In this document: positions 1 through 11,029 of the stretch, piece after piece
Layout: each line of letters starts with the position of its first letter
Numbering within the stretch: position 1 is the first letter of the stretch
Assembly: GCA_010909165.1 (NCBI GenBank)
Contig: MU008163.1
Coordinates: 1,054,001-1,118,000 of the forward strand
Source of the DNA: Anthoceros angustus
Taxonomy: Eukaryota; Streptophyta; Anthocerotopsida; Anthocerotales; Anthocerotaceae
DNA length: 64,000 nt
Direction of reading: 5' to 3'
Translations under genes and position numbers: made by a program
Notes under the pieces: generated by a model
Told to the model about the DNA's origin: nothing
The model's database searches: none
What the model saw: only the letters and a program-made list of their open reading frames with translations

Positions 1-275
1 CCCATCAGAAAACTACTAGTAAGAACCACCAGAAACTATGAGCATATCATGCACTTGATGGGGATCAACCGCGGACGGTTTCAACAGATTAGCAGCCTCC
101 GTTGGCGAGGATCGATCTCCACCTGCCATTCTTCAAGCTGTGGACACTGTCACCTCACAAACTGTGAATAAAGGACTGCAACGTGCAGTGCACCTGCCGC
201 CAAAGAGGCTGCCAGATGCAGACACGCAAGGACTTGGACTGAAGGAGAGCTCAATTCTGCGGGCTGCTGCCATGC

Positions 276-779
276 TTAGTAACCGCACAGCCCGAAGACG
301 CACGACTCCCCATATGCGCATTTCTTCTTGCATCCACCGCAGTTATGCTTGTCCCGATTCACATTCTTGCACTTCCCGGAGCAGCAGATACGGCCGGCCT
401 CGCAGGTGTGATAGCATTTGCCGCAGTGCTCGGGGTTCGTGTCCAGGTCGTAGCAAGACGCCCCGCAGCATGCGTTGTTTGGAATTTTGCTGTTCAGACA
501 GGCAGAAGGCTGGATGACGCAGCCACCGCGGGGTCGCCCCGACGTGTATCCTCCCCCACCATAAGAAGAGCTCGCGGTGTTCAATGTCACCCCAGCAGTT
601 CTCGTCTGCGGCTCCCAGACGCTTCTCGGGACAGAGCTGACCCCTTCCCGCTCTTCATTCAATGCAAAACTCTCAGCGCCTTTCCCGTCGGCCTCCACAC
701 CCCATGAACTCACACAAAGCAGCACAAGCACTGCCGCCGTCACCATCACCATCTTCAAACATGCGAAGTATACTGCCAT
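276..779 (-). CDS. STIG1-like cysteine-rich secreted protein
   Basis: Uninterrupted 167-residue reading frame. Residues 1 to about 30 form a hydrophobic signal peptide (VLVLLCVSSWG), followed by a serine/glycine-rich linker. From about residue 85 to the end there is a dense cysteine array (ACCGASCYDL, EHCGKCYHTCEAG, ICCSGKC, HNCGGCKKKC, ESCVFGLCGY) that matches the STIG1 (stigma-specific protein 1) family, including its closing CxFGLC motif. Family members are small apoplastic proteins; in seed plants some act in stigma exudate and bind extracellular receptors or lipids. In a non-seed plant the role is unknown. The gene lies head to head with the 4CL-like gene, about 1 kb apart. The start was chosen because the signal peptide follows it directly. 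This is the only intact copy here. Confidence 0.85.
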   Translation of the reverse strand: MAVYFACLKMVMVTAAVLVLLCVSSWGVEADGKGAESFALNEEREGVSSVPRSVWEPQTRTAGVTLNTASSSYGGGGYTSGRPRGGCVIQPSACLNSKIPNNACCGASCYDLDTNPEHCGKCYHTCEAGRICCSGKCKNVNRDKHNCGGCKKKCAYGESCVFGLCGY

Positions 780-1780
780 CGAAACCTACCAGGAAATCCA
801 CAAATCCGTCATCACACAGCGGGAACCAAACACGCTCTTCACTCACAGCAACAAAATCCTCACCAACACCCGCATTCATGAATTCACGGTACCTCGAGCT
901 CGAGACCAAACCTCAGCTGCAGCCCCGATCGAGCTAAATCCACGCCAATGCCGCCTCCCGAACCAGATCAAACAGCGCTCTTGAAATTCGGCTCGCTATC
1001 AGTCTCGAAACCGGCCGATCGCCTTCCGCAGATGCCACGGAATGCTATCGGAAGGTCGGCAACAACGCGAGTGCGACAGGGCAAGCGGCGCCCACGATTC
1101 GCGTCACCAACAAAGCAGAAACTGGAAACCGATAGAGCGGGAGCTTCGCGCGTGAGCCCGCCACGAGCCAAGTGTGCCTGGTAACCTACGTGCGCCCGCG
1201 TGGACCTCCATATAACTTCATTTCGCATCATTCCAAAGAGGCCTCCATTTCTTTCCGCCATCTTTCGTAAGCTTATCCTGCAATAAGAAGGGTCATCATG
1301 AAAGCAAGGCGCCCGCCACAATTCCGCTTTAACTGCAGTTGAGCTCGAGTTAACAATAGTTAAGTCACCCGAGGCCAAGAACCTCACGGCTCGTAATGGC
1401 CTTGGAGTTGAATGAACTAAACCCGCCCGTAGGTGACCGCCCACGAGCGTTATGTGGGAGGCAGGTCCTTTCGCGCTCGCGCTCCCGCTCCCGCGACCAG
1501 TTCGTTATTAACCACCTTCAGGGGCGGCAACCCGCTGGGCGCCGACCACAGGACGGCGACCGGGGCGTTCCTGTAGCTAGGGCTTTGCAGGTAAGCTGCC
1601 CGCGCTTGCCGCGCTGCCCGGGGCGTGAGCCGCGATCATGAATTGATGCCTGTTCCACTGGACAAGCACACACCGAGTGTAGGCGACGAGTGCAACTTGT
1701 GAGACGCGCTGCTAGCTCGTGTTCAGTGATTCGCGTCTCGTGTCCAGATCGCGGCGAGCGCTGTTGGAAGCGCGCAAGCT
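780..1780. promoter_or_regulatory. Head-to-head intergenic region between STIG1-like and 4CL-like genes
   Basis: About 1 kb separates the two divergent start codons, so it must hold both promoters. It contains a TATA-like CATATAACTTC at about 1208-1219 and a GTTAACAATAGTTAAGTCAC stretch near 1350-1369. The same segment is present before copy 2 (3720-4492) and, in part, before copy 3 (6350-6900). No long open frame here looks like a gene. The promoter role is inferred from position only. Confidence 0.45.
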
Positions 1781-2826
1781 ATGGCGGCAGAGGATGTGGA
1801 TGCGGGATGGGGTGGATTGGTGGCGGAGGGAGCGGGTATGAGGCTACCGGGATCTATTCCAGCAAGCTCCCTACCATCACGTTGCCGGACGGGAACTCGG
1901 CAGCGGGATTGTGAATCACATTTTCGAGGAGACGCGGAAGCATGGACGGTGGGAGAAGGTCGCCTTGGTGGATGCCACAACCGGGGAGGCGCTCACGTTC
2001 CGACAGCTGGAGGAGAAGGTGAACAGGGCCATGGCTCTGCTGCCGTTCGCCGGGCCGACGTATGGCGATCATGCACTGTTTCTTGCTCCTAACTCGTTGG
2101 AAATGATTGTGGCTCTGCTGGCGTGTTTGCGCGGGTGCGGTCGTGCTCCCTGCTAATCCTGCGTACACGGCGGACGAGCTGGAGAGGATCTTCGGGGATC
2201 ATCTAAGGTTTGGTGCCGTGTTCACCACTCCGGATGTGATTGACAGGATGCGAGCTGAATCGAAGACGTCCTTCTGGGACTCGAAAAAGATGCCAGCATT
2301 TATCATCGGAAAGGCGGATCCGAAATGGAAGAGAGGGGAGTTCGATTGGACGCTTGCTGACATGTTCGGCGATGTATTTGCTTTGGACCGCTATGTATAT
2401 AAGATACCGCAGAACTGGGAAGCTCTGATGCTGCTGTCCTCTGGTACCACGGGGGTGAGCAAGGCGACAGTCCTGACGCATAAGAACCTTATAGCATTTA
2501 CGACTATCTACAACGGTAATCCCGTGAATGGAACCAAGGATGATGATGTTTACGTGTGCTCGACCCTCAGTTCCACATATACGGCCTCGTCGTCGTCACA
2601 CTGGCAAACCTTGTGAGGGGGCTACTGTAGTCGTGATGCCCAAGTACTCTTTGCATGGTCTTCTGAAAGCTGTGGAGGAGTTCCGTGTCACCTATTTGCC
2701 TATTGTGCCTCCCATCGTGCTAGACATCCTGAACTTAAGTGAAGAGGAGCTGCGCAAGTATGACCTGTCTTCCGTGACTCTGATCAGCTGCGGGCCTGCA
2801 CCACTGAAGCAGGAGACCATTGAACG
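1781..2826 (+). pseudogene. 4CL-like acyl-activating enzyme, copy I (5' part only)
   Basis: Matches exon 1 of the complete copy at 6901 and stops abruptly at about 2826 within the region encoding the end of the N-terminal domain. It keeps the AMP-binding P-loop region ([19 protein letters not shown]) near 2430-2490. Frame breaks include small deletions near 1830 and 1907, two bases missing in the CLRAGAVV region (about 2134), and single-base losses at about 2564 and 2617. The last two are also found in copy III. No 3' exons follow, because the next duplicated unit starts here. It cannot encode a working enzyme. Confidence 0.85.
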
Positions 2827-3213
2827 GCAAAAACAGCCTCATTCTGTCATCCCCACTTGTCAATTCCTATTCTTTAGAAAACAACTAACAGTCGGCCTTC
2901 AGAACACAGGAATGTCCAGCACCACATCTGTGCTAGACTTCCATCTCCCCATCAGAAAACTACTAGTAAGAACCACCAGAAACTATGAGCATATCATGCA
3001 CTTGATGGGGATCAACCGCGGACGGTTTCAACAGATTAGCAGCCTCCGTTGGCGAGGATCGATCTCCACCTGCCATTCTTCAAGCTGTGGACACTGTCAC
3101 CTCACAAACTGTGAATAAAGGACTGCAACGTGCAGTGCACCTGCCGCCAAAGAGGCTGCCAGATGCAGACACGCAAGGACTTGGACTGAAGGAGAGCTCA
3201 ATTCTGCGGGCTG

Positions 3214-3719
3214 CTGCCATGCTTAGTAACCGCACAGCCCCGAAGACGCACGACTCCCCATATGCGCATTTCTTCTTGCATCCACCGCAGTTATGCTTGT
3301 CCCGATTCACATTCTTGCACTTCCCGGAGCAGCAGATACGGCCGGCCTCGCAGGTGTGATAGCATTTGCCGCAGTGCTCGGGGTTCGTGTCCAGGTCGTA
3401 GCAAGACGCCCCGCAGCATGCGTTGTTTGGAATTTTGCTGTTCAGACAGGCAGAAGGCTGGATGACGCAGCCACCGGGTCGCCCGACGTATCCTCCCCAC
3501 CATAAGAAGAGCTCGCGGTGTTCAATGTCACCCCAGCAGTTCTCGTCTGCGGCTCCCAGACGCTTCTCGGGACAGAGCTGACCCTTCCGCTCTTCATTCA
3601 ATGCAAAACTCTCAGCGCCTTTCCCGTCGGCCTCCACACCCCATGAACTCACACAAAAGCAGCACAAGCACTGCCGCCGTCACCATCACCATCTTCAAAC
3701 ATGCGAAGTATACTGCCAT
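3214..3719 (-). pseudogene. STIG1-like gene, frameshifted second copy
   Basis: Near-identical duplicate of the gene at 276-779, with the start codon at 3717-3719. An extra A in the signal-peptide region (3655-3659), several small deletions in the linker (3474-3500 and near 3583) and an extra C just before the stop (near 3240) break the frame. The last shift removes the normal CxFGLC ending and lets translation run on to about 3080. The cysteine-rich core itself is unchanged. It is either a recent pseudogene or an intact gene with assembly indels; resequencing would decide. Confidence 0.8.
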
Positions 3720-4492
3720 CGAAACCTACCAGGAAATCCACAAATCCGTCATCACACAGCGGGAACCAAACACGCTCTTCACTCACAGCAACAAAATCCT
3801 CACCAACACCCGCATTCATGAATTCACGGTACCTCGAGCTCGAGACCAAACCTCAGCTGCAGCCCCGATCGAGCTAAATCCACGCCAATGCCGCCTCCCG
3901 AACCAGATCAAACAGCGCTCTTGAAATTCGGCTCGCTATCAGTCTCGAAACCGGCCGATCGCCTTCCGCAGATGCCACGGAATGCTATCGGAAGGTCGGC
4001 AACAACGCGAGTGCGACAGGGCAAGCGGCGCCCACGATTCGCGTCACCAACAAAGCAGAAACTGGAAACCGATAGAGCGGGAGCTTCGCGCGTGAGCCCG
4101 CCACGAGCCAAGTGTGCCTGGTAACCTACGTGCGCCCGCGTGGACCTACATATAACTTCATTTCGCATCATTCCAAAGAGGCCTCCATTTCTTTCCGCCA
4201 TCTTTCGTAAGCTTATCCCGCAATAAGAGAAGGGTCATCATGGAAGCAAGGCGCCCGCCACAATTCCGCTTTAACTGCAGTTGAGCTCGAGTTAACAATA
4301 GTTAAGTCACCCGAGGCCAAGAACCTCACGGCTCGTAATGGCCTTGGAGTTGAATGAACTAAACCCGCCCGTAGGTGACCGCCCACGAGCGTTATGTGGG
4401 AGGCAGGTCCTTTCGCGCTCGCGCTCCGCTCCCGCGACCAGTTCGTTATTAACCACCTTCAGGGGCGGCAACCCGCTGGGCGCCGACCACAG

Positions 4493-6349
4493 GATGCGAG
4501 CTGAATCGAAGACGTCCTTCTGGGACTCGAAAAGATGCCAGCATTTATCATCGGAGAGGCGGATCCGAAATGGAAGAGAGGGAGTTGATTGCACGCTTGC
4601 TGACATGTTCAAAGATGTATTTGCTTTGGACCGCTATGTATATAAGATACCGCAGAACTGGGAAGCTCTGATGCTGCTGTCCTCTGGTACCACGGGGGTG
4701 AGCAAGGCGACAGTCCTGACGCATAAGAACCTTATAGCATTTACGACTATCTACAACGGTAATCCCGTGAATGGAACCAAGGATGATGATGTTTACGTGT
4801 GCTCGACTCCTCAGTTCCACGTATACGGCCTCGTAGTGCTCACACTGGCAAACCTTGTGAGGGGGGCTACTGTAGTCGTGATGCCCAAGTACTCTTTGCA
4901 TGGTCTTCTGAAAGCTGTGGAGGAGTTCCGTGTCACCTATTTGCCTATTGTGCCTCCCATCGTGCTAGACATCCTGAACTTAAGTGAAGAGGAGCTGCGC
5001 AAGTATGACCTGTCTTCCGTGACTCTGATCAGCTGCGGGGCTGCACCACTGAAGCAGGAGACCATTGAACGATTCGTTGCCCGCTTCCCAGGGGCCAAGT
5101 TCCTGCAGGTATATCTCATGGAGTGAGGCTAACTTGATGATCATCCGGATCTGATTAATTCGGGGATGGTGTTAGATTTGAAGTGACTTCCTTTCTGTTG
5201 CCGATTCTTTGATCACGCACTGACCTGAGACTGCGTAATTTCGCTGTGGCATGGTTACGGTATGACGGAGACTTCCGCCCTGGGGCAACCTTTCCTGCCG
5301 TTGGTTACAGGCCAGATTACTTTGGATCTGTGGGCCTTTTGCACTCCAGCACTGAAGCGAGAGTCGTCGATACGCAGACGGGAGCATTTCTTGGCCCGAA
5401 TAAACAAGGGGAGCTCTGGTTTCGAAGTCCTGGAAACATGAAAGGTTGGGAGGATACTTTTTGCGCCAGAACTTTCGACTGCTGCCACCACAACTCGTTA
5501 CATGCATAGTCGATCACCTTAAATTAGCTGTCCAGAGTACAGATTCATGGGCTACACTAACTTCACTCCATGCAGGTTATAAGGGTAACCCTGAAGGCAA
5601 CTCTTGAGGCTATTGACAAAGACGGGTGGCTTCATTCGGGAGATGTGGGCTACATCAACGAGGATGGGTTTCTATACATTATCGATCGCATCAAAGAGAT
5701 CATCAAGTACAAGGGATTTCAGGTATAGCTTATGACCGTAGATATGCATTCTTTACACGTGTATGGTAAATGATGCACTGAAAGTTCACTACATCATCTG
5801 ACATACTGTACTAGTTAGTATGCCAGCTGAGACACTCTTGCAAACATTTGACGCCCGCAACAATTCTGGACATGTATGTGGCTATTGCAGGTTGCACCTG
5901 CAGAACTTGAAGGACTGCTACTCATTCATCCTGAAATTCAAGATGCCGCTGTGATACCGTGAGCAGCCTGAAGACCCTTTCCTTCCATATTTCCTTCAAC
6001 TTTTGCAACATGTATAAAACTGAAATTTATGCTGATATATCATGCTCGTCTATGCATGCAGTTACCCTGACGATATCGCTGAGAGATACCCATGGCTTTC
6101 CTTGTGCGCGTGCCTGGGGCCCGCTATAACCGAAGAGGATGTGAAACAATACATCGCAGACAAGGTAATTTGCGCGCATGTAGAGGCCGCATATGTGTGT
6201 GGATGTGTACAAATGCTGTGGTCTGCCGTTCACTCTTTCTTGGAGCAAACCATTACGTGTATTCATTTGGAAATTCACGCATTTGAAATTCGTAAACTTT
6301 ATGGCAGGTAGTTGCTTACAAGAAAATTGAAAAGTAGAGTTCATCGACA
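4493..6349 (+). pseudogene. 4CL-like acyl-activating enzyme, copy II (5' deleted, 3' truncated)
   Basis: Exon 1 enters at an internal [13 protein letters not shown] segment fused to upstream DNA; the exon ends at 5108. Exons 2-6 follow at about 5253-5444, 5576-5722, 5891-5958, 6062-6164 and 6308-6349. From the P-loop region to the end of exon 1 it is in frame where copies I and III are not, so it preserves the ancestral sequence there. The intron 1 acceptor is changed: TGGCATGGTTAC here against TGGCAGGGTTAC in copy III, removing the AG. Single-base changes in exons 2 and 3 also shift the frame. The last exon is cut at the CATTCCAAAG junction, losing the C-terminus. Confidence 0.85.
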
Positions 6350-9300
6350 GCATTCCAAAGAGGCCTCCATTTCTTTCCGCCATCTTTCGTAAGCTTATCC
6401 CGCAATAAGAGAAGGGTCATCATGGAAGCAAGGCGCCCGCCACAATTCCGCTTTAACTGCAGTTGAGCTCGAGTTAACAATAGTTAAGTCACCCGAGGCC
6501 AAGAACCTCACGGCTCGTAATGGCCTTGGAGTTGAATGAACTAAACCCGCCCGTAGGTGACCGCCCACGAGCGTTATGTGGGAGGCAGGTCCTTTCGCGC
6601 TCGCGCTCCCGCTCCCGCGACCAGTTCGTTATTAACCACCTTCAGGGGCGGCAACCCGCTGGGCGCCGACCACAGGCCGGGGCGTTCCTGTAGCTAGGGC
6701 TTTGCAGGTAAGCTGCCCGCGCTTGCCGCGCTGCCCGGGGCGTGAGCCGCGATCATGAATTGATGCCTGTTCCACTGGACAAGCACACACCGAGTGTAGG
6801 CGACGAGTGCAACTTGTGAGACGCGCTGCTAGCTCGTGTTCAGTGATTCGCGTCTCGTGTCCAGATCGCGGCCAGAGCGCTTTTGGAAGCGCGCAAGCTA
6901 TGGCGGCAGAGGATGTGGATGCGGGATGGGGTGGATTGGTGGCGGAGGGGAGCGGGTATGATGAGGCTACCGGGATCTATTCCAGCAAGCTCCCTACCAT
7001 CACGTTGCCGGACGGGAACTCGGCAGCGGGGATTGTGAATCACATTTTCGAGGAGACGCGGAAGCATGGACGGTGGGAGAAGGTCGCCTTGGTGGATGCC
7101 ACAACCGGGGAGGCGCTCACGTTCCGACAGCTGGAGGAGAAGGTGAACAGGGCCATGGCTCTGCTGCCGTTCGCGGGCCGACGTATGGCGATCATGCACT
7201 GTTTCTTGCTCCTAACTCGTTGGAAATGATTGTGGCTCTGCTGGCGTGTTTGCGCGGGTGCGGTCGTGCTCCCTGCTAATCCTGCGTACACGGCGGACGA
7301 GCTGGAGAGGATCTTCGGGGATCATCTAAGGTTTGGTGCCGTGTTCACCACTCCGGATGTGATTGACAGGATGCGAGCTGAATCGAAGACGTCCTTCTGG
7401 GACTCGAAAAAGATGCCAGCATTTATCATCGGAAAGGCGGATCCGAAATGGAAGAGAGGGGAGTTCGATTGGACGCTTGCTGACATGTTCGGCGATGTAT
7501 TTGCTTTGGACCGCTATGTATATAAGATACCGCAGAACTGGGAAGCTCTGATGCTGCTGTCCTCTGGCACCACGGGGTGAGCAAGGCGACAGTCCTGACG
7601 CATAAGAACCTTATAGCATTTACGACTATCTTCAACGGTAATCCCGTGAATGGAACCAAGGATGATGATATCTACGTGTGCTCGACCCTCAGTTCCACAT
7701 ATACGGCCTCGTCGTCGTCACACTGGCAAACCTTGTGAGGGGGCTACTGTAGTCGTGATGCCCAAGTACTCTTTGCATGGTCTTCTGAAAGCTGTGGAGG
7801 AGTTCCGTGTCACCTATTTGCCTATTGTGCCTCCCATCGTGCTAGACATCCTGAACTTAAGTGAAGAGGAGCTGCGCAAGTATGACCTGTCTTCCGTGAC
7901 TCTGATCAGCTGCGGGCCTGCACCACTGAAGCAGGAGACCATTGAACGATTCGTTGCCCGCTTCCCAGGGGCCAAGTTCCTGCAGGTATATCTCATGGAG
8001 TGAGGCTAACTTGATGATCATCCGGATCTGATTAATTCGGGGATGGTGTTAGATTTGAAGTGACTTCCTTTCTGTTGCCGAATCTTTGATCACGCACTGA
8101 CCTGAGACTGCGTAATTTCGCTGTGTGGCAGGGTTACGGTATGACGGAGACTTCCGCCCTGGGAGCAACCTTTCCTGCCGTTGGTTACAGGCCAGATTAC
8201 TTTGGATCTGTGGGCCTTTTGCACTCCAGCACTGAAGCGAGAGTCGTCGATACGCAGACGGGAGCATTTCTTGGCCCGAATAAACAAGGGGAGCTCTGGT
8301 TTCGAAGTCCTGGAAACATGAAAGGTTGGGAGGATACTTTTTGCGCCAGAACTTTCGACTGCTGCCACCACAACTCGTTACATGCACGCGCAGTCGATCA
8401 CCTTAAATTAGCTGTCCAGAGTACAGATTCATGGGCTACACTAACTTCACTCCATGCAGGTTATAAGGGTAACCCGAAGGCAACTCTTGAGGCTATTGAC
8501 AAAGACGGGTGGCTTCATTCGGGAGATGTGGGCTACATCAACGAGGATGGGTTTCTATACATTATCGATCGCATCAAAGAGATCATCAAGTACAAGGGAT
8601 TTCAGGTATAGCTTATGACCGTAGATATGCATTCTTTACACGTGTATGGTAAATGATGCACTGAAAGTTCACTACATCATCTGACATACTGTACTAGTTA
8701 GTATGCCAGCTGAGACACTCTTGCAAACATTTGACGCCCGCAACAATTCTGGACATGTATGTGGCTATTGCAGGTTGCACCTGCAGAACTTGAAGGACTG
8801 CTACTCATTCATCCTGAAATTCAAGATGCCGCTGTGATACCGTGAGCAGCCTGAAGACCCTTTCCTTCCATATTTCCTTCAACTTTTGCAACATGTATAA
8901 AAACTGAAATTTATGCTGATATATCATGCTCGTCTATGCATGCAGTTACCCTGACGATATCGCTGGAGAGATACCCATGGCTTTCCTTGTGCGCGTGCCT
9001 GGGGCCGCTATAACCGAAGAGGATGTGAAACAATACATCGCAGACAAGGTAATTTGCGCGCATGTAGAGGCCGCATATGTGTGTGGATGTGTACAAATGC
9101 TGTGGTCTGCCGTTCACTCTTTCTTGGAGCAAACCATTACGTGTATTCATTTGGAAATTCACGCATTTGAAATTCGTAAACTTTATGGCAGGTAGTTGCT
9201 TACAAGAAAATTCGAAAAGTAGAGTTCATCGACAGCATTCCAAAGCTGCCTTCAGGAAAGATACTACGCAGAGTGCTCGTCCAGCAGGCAAGACTCAGCG

Positions 9301-9360
9301 TGCCGACACCGAAGCTGTGACCCGAAGCAGATTGACGGATATTCGCAGATTTTAGGATAG
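6350..9360. repeat. Segmental tandem duplication, copy 3 (full 4CL-like gene, no STIG1-like gene)
   Basis: Starts at the CATTCCAAAG junction within the 4CL upstream region (equivalent to about 1228 in copy 1) and runs through all six 4CL-like exons. It lacks the STIG1-like part of the unit. Compared with the other copies it differs mainly by 1-4 base indels. Confidence 0.88.
6901..9320 (+). CDS. 4CL-like acyl-activating enzyme (ANL superfamily), copy III, six exons, frameshifts in exon 1
   Basis: Exons read 6901-7985, 8132-8324, 8460-8605, 8774-8841, 8946-9048 and 9192-9320, all joined by GT-AG introns of about 100-170 bp. The product is a 4-coumarate:CoA ligase-like AMP-forming ligase, which activates a carboxylic acid through an acyl-adenylate to its CoA thioester. 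Visible signatures are the P-loop SSGTTG..SKATV, the GYGMTE motif opening exon 2, [38 protein letters not shown] and the C-terminal lysine motif LPSGKILRR. The tail ends PTPKL, a possible weak peroxisomal signal; several plant 4CL-like enzymes are peroxisomal. Exon 1 has frame breaks near 7174, 7255, 7577, 7686 and 7739. Three of them also occur in copy I, so they are inherited or shared errors. The substrate cannot be told; true 4CL or a 4CL-like clade are both possible. Confidence 0.8.
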
Positions 9361-9449
9361 TGGGACGTCTTCCACGAATTTCATCATCCTGCTAGGTGCT
9401 TTTCATAAGGACCGATACAAACACCATGACTCAGGATATAGTCGTCATA

Positions 9450-9720
9450 TTGCCTTAAAAACTTAATTCAATCGATATTGTCATATTATGCCTTAAAAAC
9501 TTAATTCAATTGCCTTAAAAACTTAATTCAATCAGAATATCCAATAGAATGACTCACTCAGATACATTCATTATGCATCAAAACTTAAATCAATTAGGAC
9601 ATCTACCAGAATCGACTAAGAGCGAAAACTTAAATCAATCCAAACATCTACCATAATCGACTAAGAGCGAAAACTTAAATCAATCAGAACATCTACCATA
9701 ATTGACTAAGAGCGAATGTA
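9450..9720. repeat. Short tandem repeats around an AAACTTAAxTCAAT core
   Basis: The core recurs at least six times, first as a TTAAAAACTTAATTCAAT form spaced 20-45 bp, then as a longer form of about 46 bp that adds ATCTACCATAATCGACTAAG. Units differ by point changes, so the array is not recent. Confidence 0.85.
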
Positions 9721-9987
9721 TTGGTCAAGGATGTCACCATACCATTAAGTACTAGAGACACTATCACGATCGTGAGAGCTAAAGACTCACAAGACCACTC
9801 GTTTACGTTGGTCTCGATTCTAAATGGTTGCTAGTACCTTCTACCATAATTGACTAAGAGCTAATGTATTGGTCAAGGATGTCACCATACCATAAAGTAC
9901 TAGAGACACTATCACGATCGTGAGAGCTAAAGACTCACAAGACTACTCGTTTATGTTGGTCTCGATTCTAAATGGTTGCTAGTACCT
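9693..9987. repeat. Two-copy tandem repeat, about 148 bp unit
   Basis: Units 9693-9840 and 9841-9987 both start CTACCATAATTGACTAAGAG and end GGTTGCTAGTACCT, with only a few substitutions between them. The first unit grows out of the shorter array on its left. Confidence 0.9.
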
Positions 9988-11029
9988 GTGGTTTGAAGGT
10001 AACCGTTTTGAGCTCTCACATGTTAGTTTTGTTTTCTAAAGAATAGGAATTGACAAGTGGAGGATAACATAATGAGATTATTTTGCCACTCAATGCACTA
10101 GGCACGTGCATCGAACGAGATGCAGTTCTAGCGTTCTAGTTCAACTTTAAATTGTTCGAAAGTCTATGTATGTAGCCGTTACTTAGGCCCTAGCTTCAGG
10201 TGTCCTCTAAGCTCATGCTCATGAGCCTTGTGTGTGTCCTGAATTACCCTCCGAGCCCAAATAATTTTTTAATCAGAAAAAAACGATTGCAACTAGGGGA
10301 AAAAAAGATCACAATTGCAAATATTGAGGGCTAGAGTCAGTATGAGTATGAGTGAGAGGAAGCCCAACTTGTTCATAGCAAGAAAACGTACCAATATCGA
10401 AGACAATGACAAAAAACCATCGTGAAGATTAAAGAGTTTGAACAAGGCCATGCTTAATTGAGAAGGCCTGGCCCCAAATTAAGCACCTTTCAAAGTTTCT
10501 TACCTTTTTGGGCCAAAACACAGAGCATTTGATTTAATTTTTTTTCAAAATAACACACCCTCCTTATCATTGTCTATCCAACGAGCCAACTCCCATGTCA
10601 TTCCACCCATTGTTGCTCTTACAATTGCCAAATTTTCATTGGAAGTTCCGTTCCGCAAAATTACTCAACGCCAACGTTGGCTAACCTCCCTCACTTAATC
10701 CATTGCCCAAACCAACAAGCACATTGCGAAGCTCCTTATGATGCAAGAGAAGAAAATGATTAGCAATAAGTGTCTGGTTTATATACAAGATCATGGTAAC
10801 TGTTTTAATGGTAGACTGGCGGTTTATACTGGTAACTGATGTAACTACGTAAACGGTTAACTTAAGTCTAATTAAGACTAGGGTGTAAGCCGGAGCGTGC
10901 CCTAAAGCCTAGCTCCGGATCTATCAGCGCTAGGCTCAGTCCTCCTGTCACTTCCTTCTTGAGTGTCACCGCCACCGAGTCGCTGAGATCCAAGGCCTCT
11001 AAGAATTCATCCCCGTCTTTTTTCTTTTT

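Larger units (their letters stand above)
1..2826. repeat. Segmental tandem duplication, copy 1 (STIG1-like + 4CL-like)
   Basis: Positions 1 onward match 2948 onward almost base for base through about 1550, so the first 1.5 kb is repeated. The unit holds a STIG1-like gene on minus, about 1 kb of intergenic DNA and a 4CL-like gene on plus. Copy 1 stops inside 4CL exon 1 near 2826, where the sequence jumps to DNA lying 3' of the STIG1-like gene of the next copy. The window starts inside the unit, so its left end is not seen. Confidence 0.9.
2827..6349. repeat. Segmental tandem duplication, copy 2 (internally deleted)
   Basis: This copy begins near 2827 with DNA 3' of the STIG1-like gene and runs collinearly with copy 1 to about 4492. 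It then skips about 700 bp, so the region upstream of the 4CL gene joins directly to the middle of 4CL exon 1. The deletion ends share the hexamer ACAGGA. It ends at 6349 inside the last 4CL exon, where the 10-mer CATTCCAAAG joins it to the upstream region of copy 3. Confidence 0.9.
9361..11029. other. AT-rich intergenic DNA with minisatellites, no gene seen
   Basis: Apart from the tandem repeats listed separately (9440-9990), no reading frame with recognisable protein similarity was found on either strand. The region 10.0-11.0 kb is AT-rich single-copy sequence. Confidence 0.6.

Noticed and set aside
140-984. Overlapping plus-strand open frames of 90-135 residues in the first kilobase
   Set aside because: They are antisense shadows of the STIG1-like gene and its upstream region; the codon content is Ser/Arg/His-rich with no family match.
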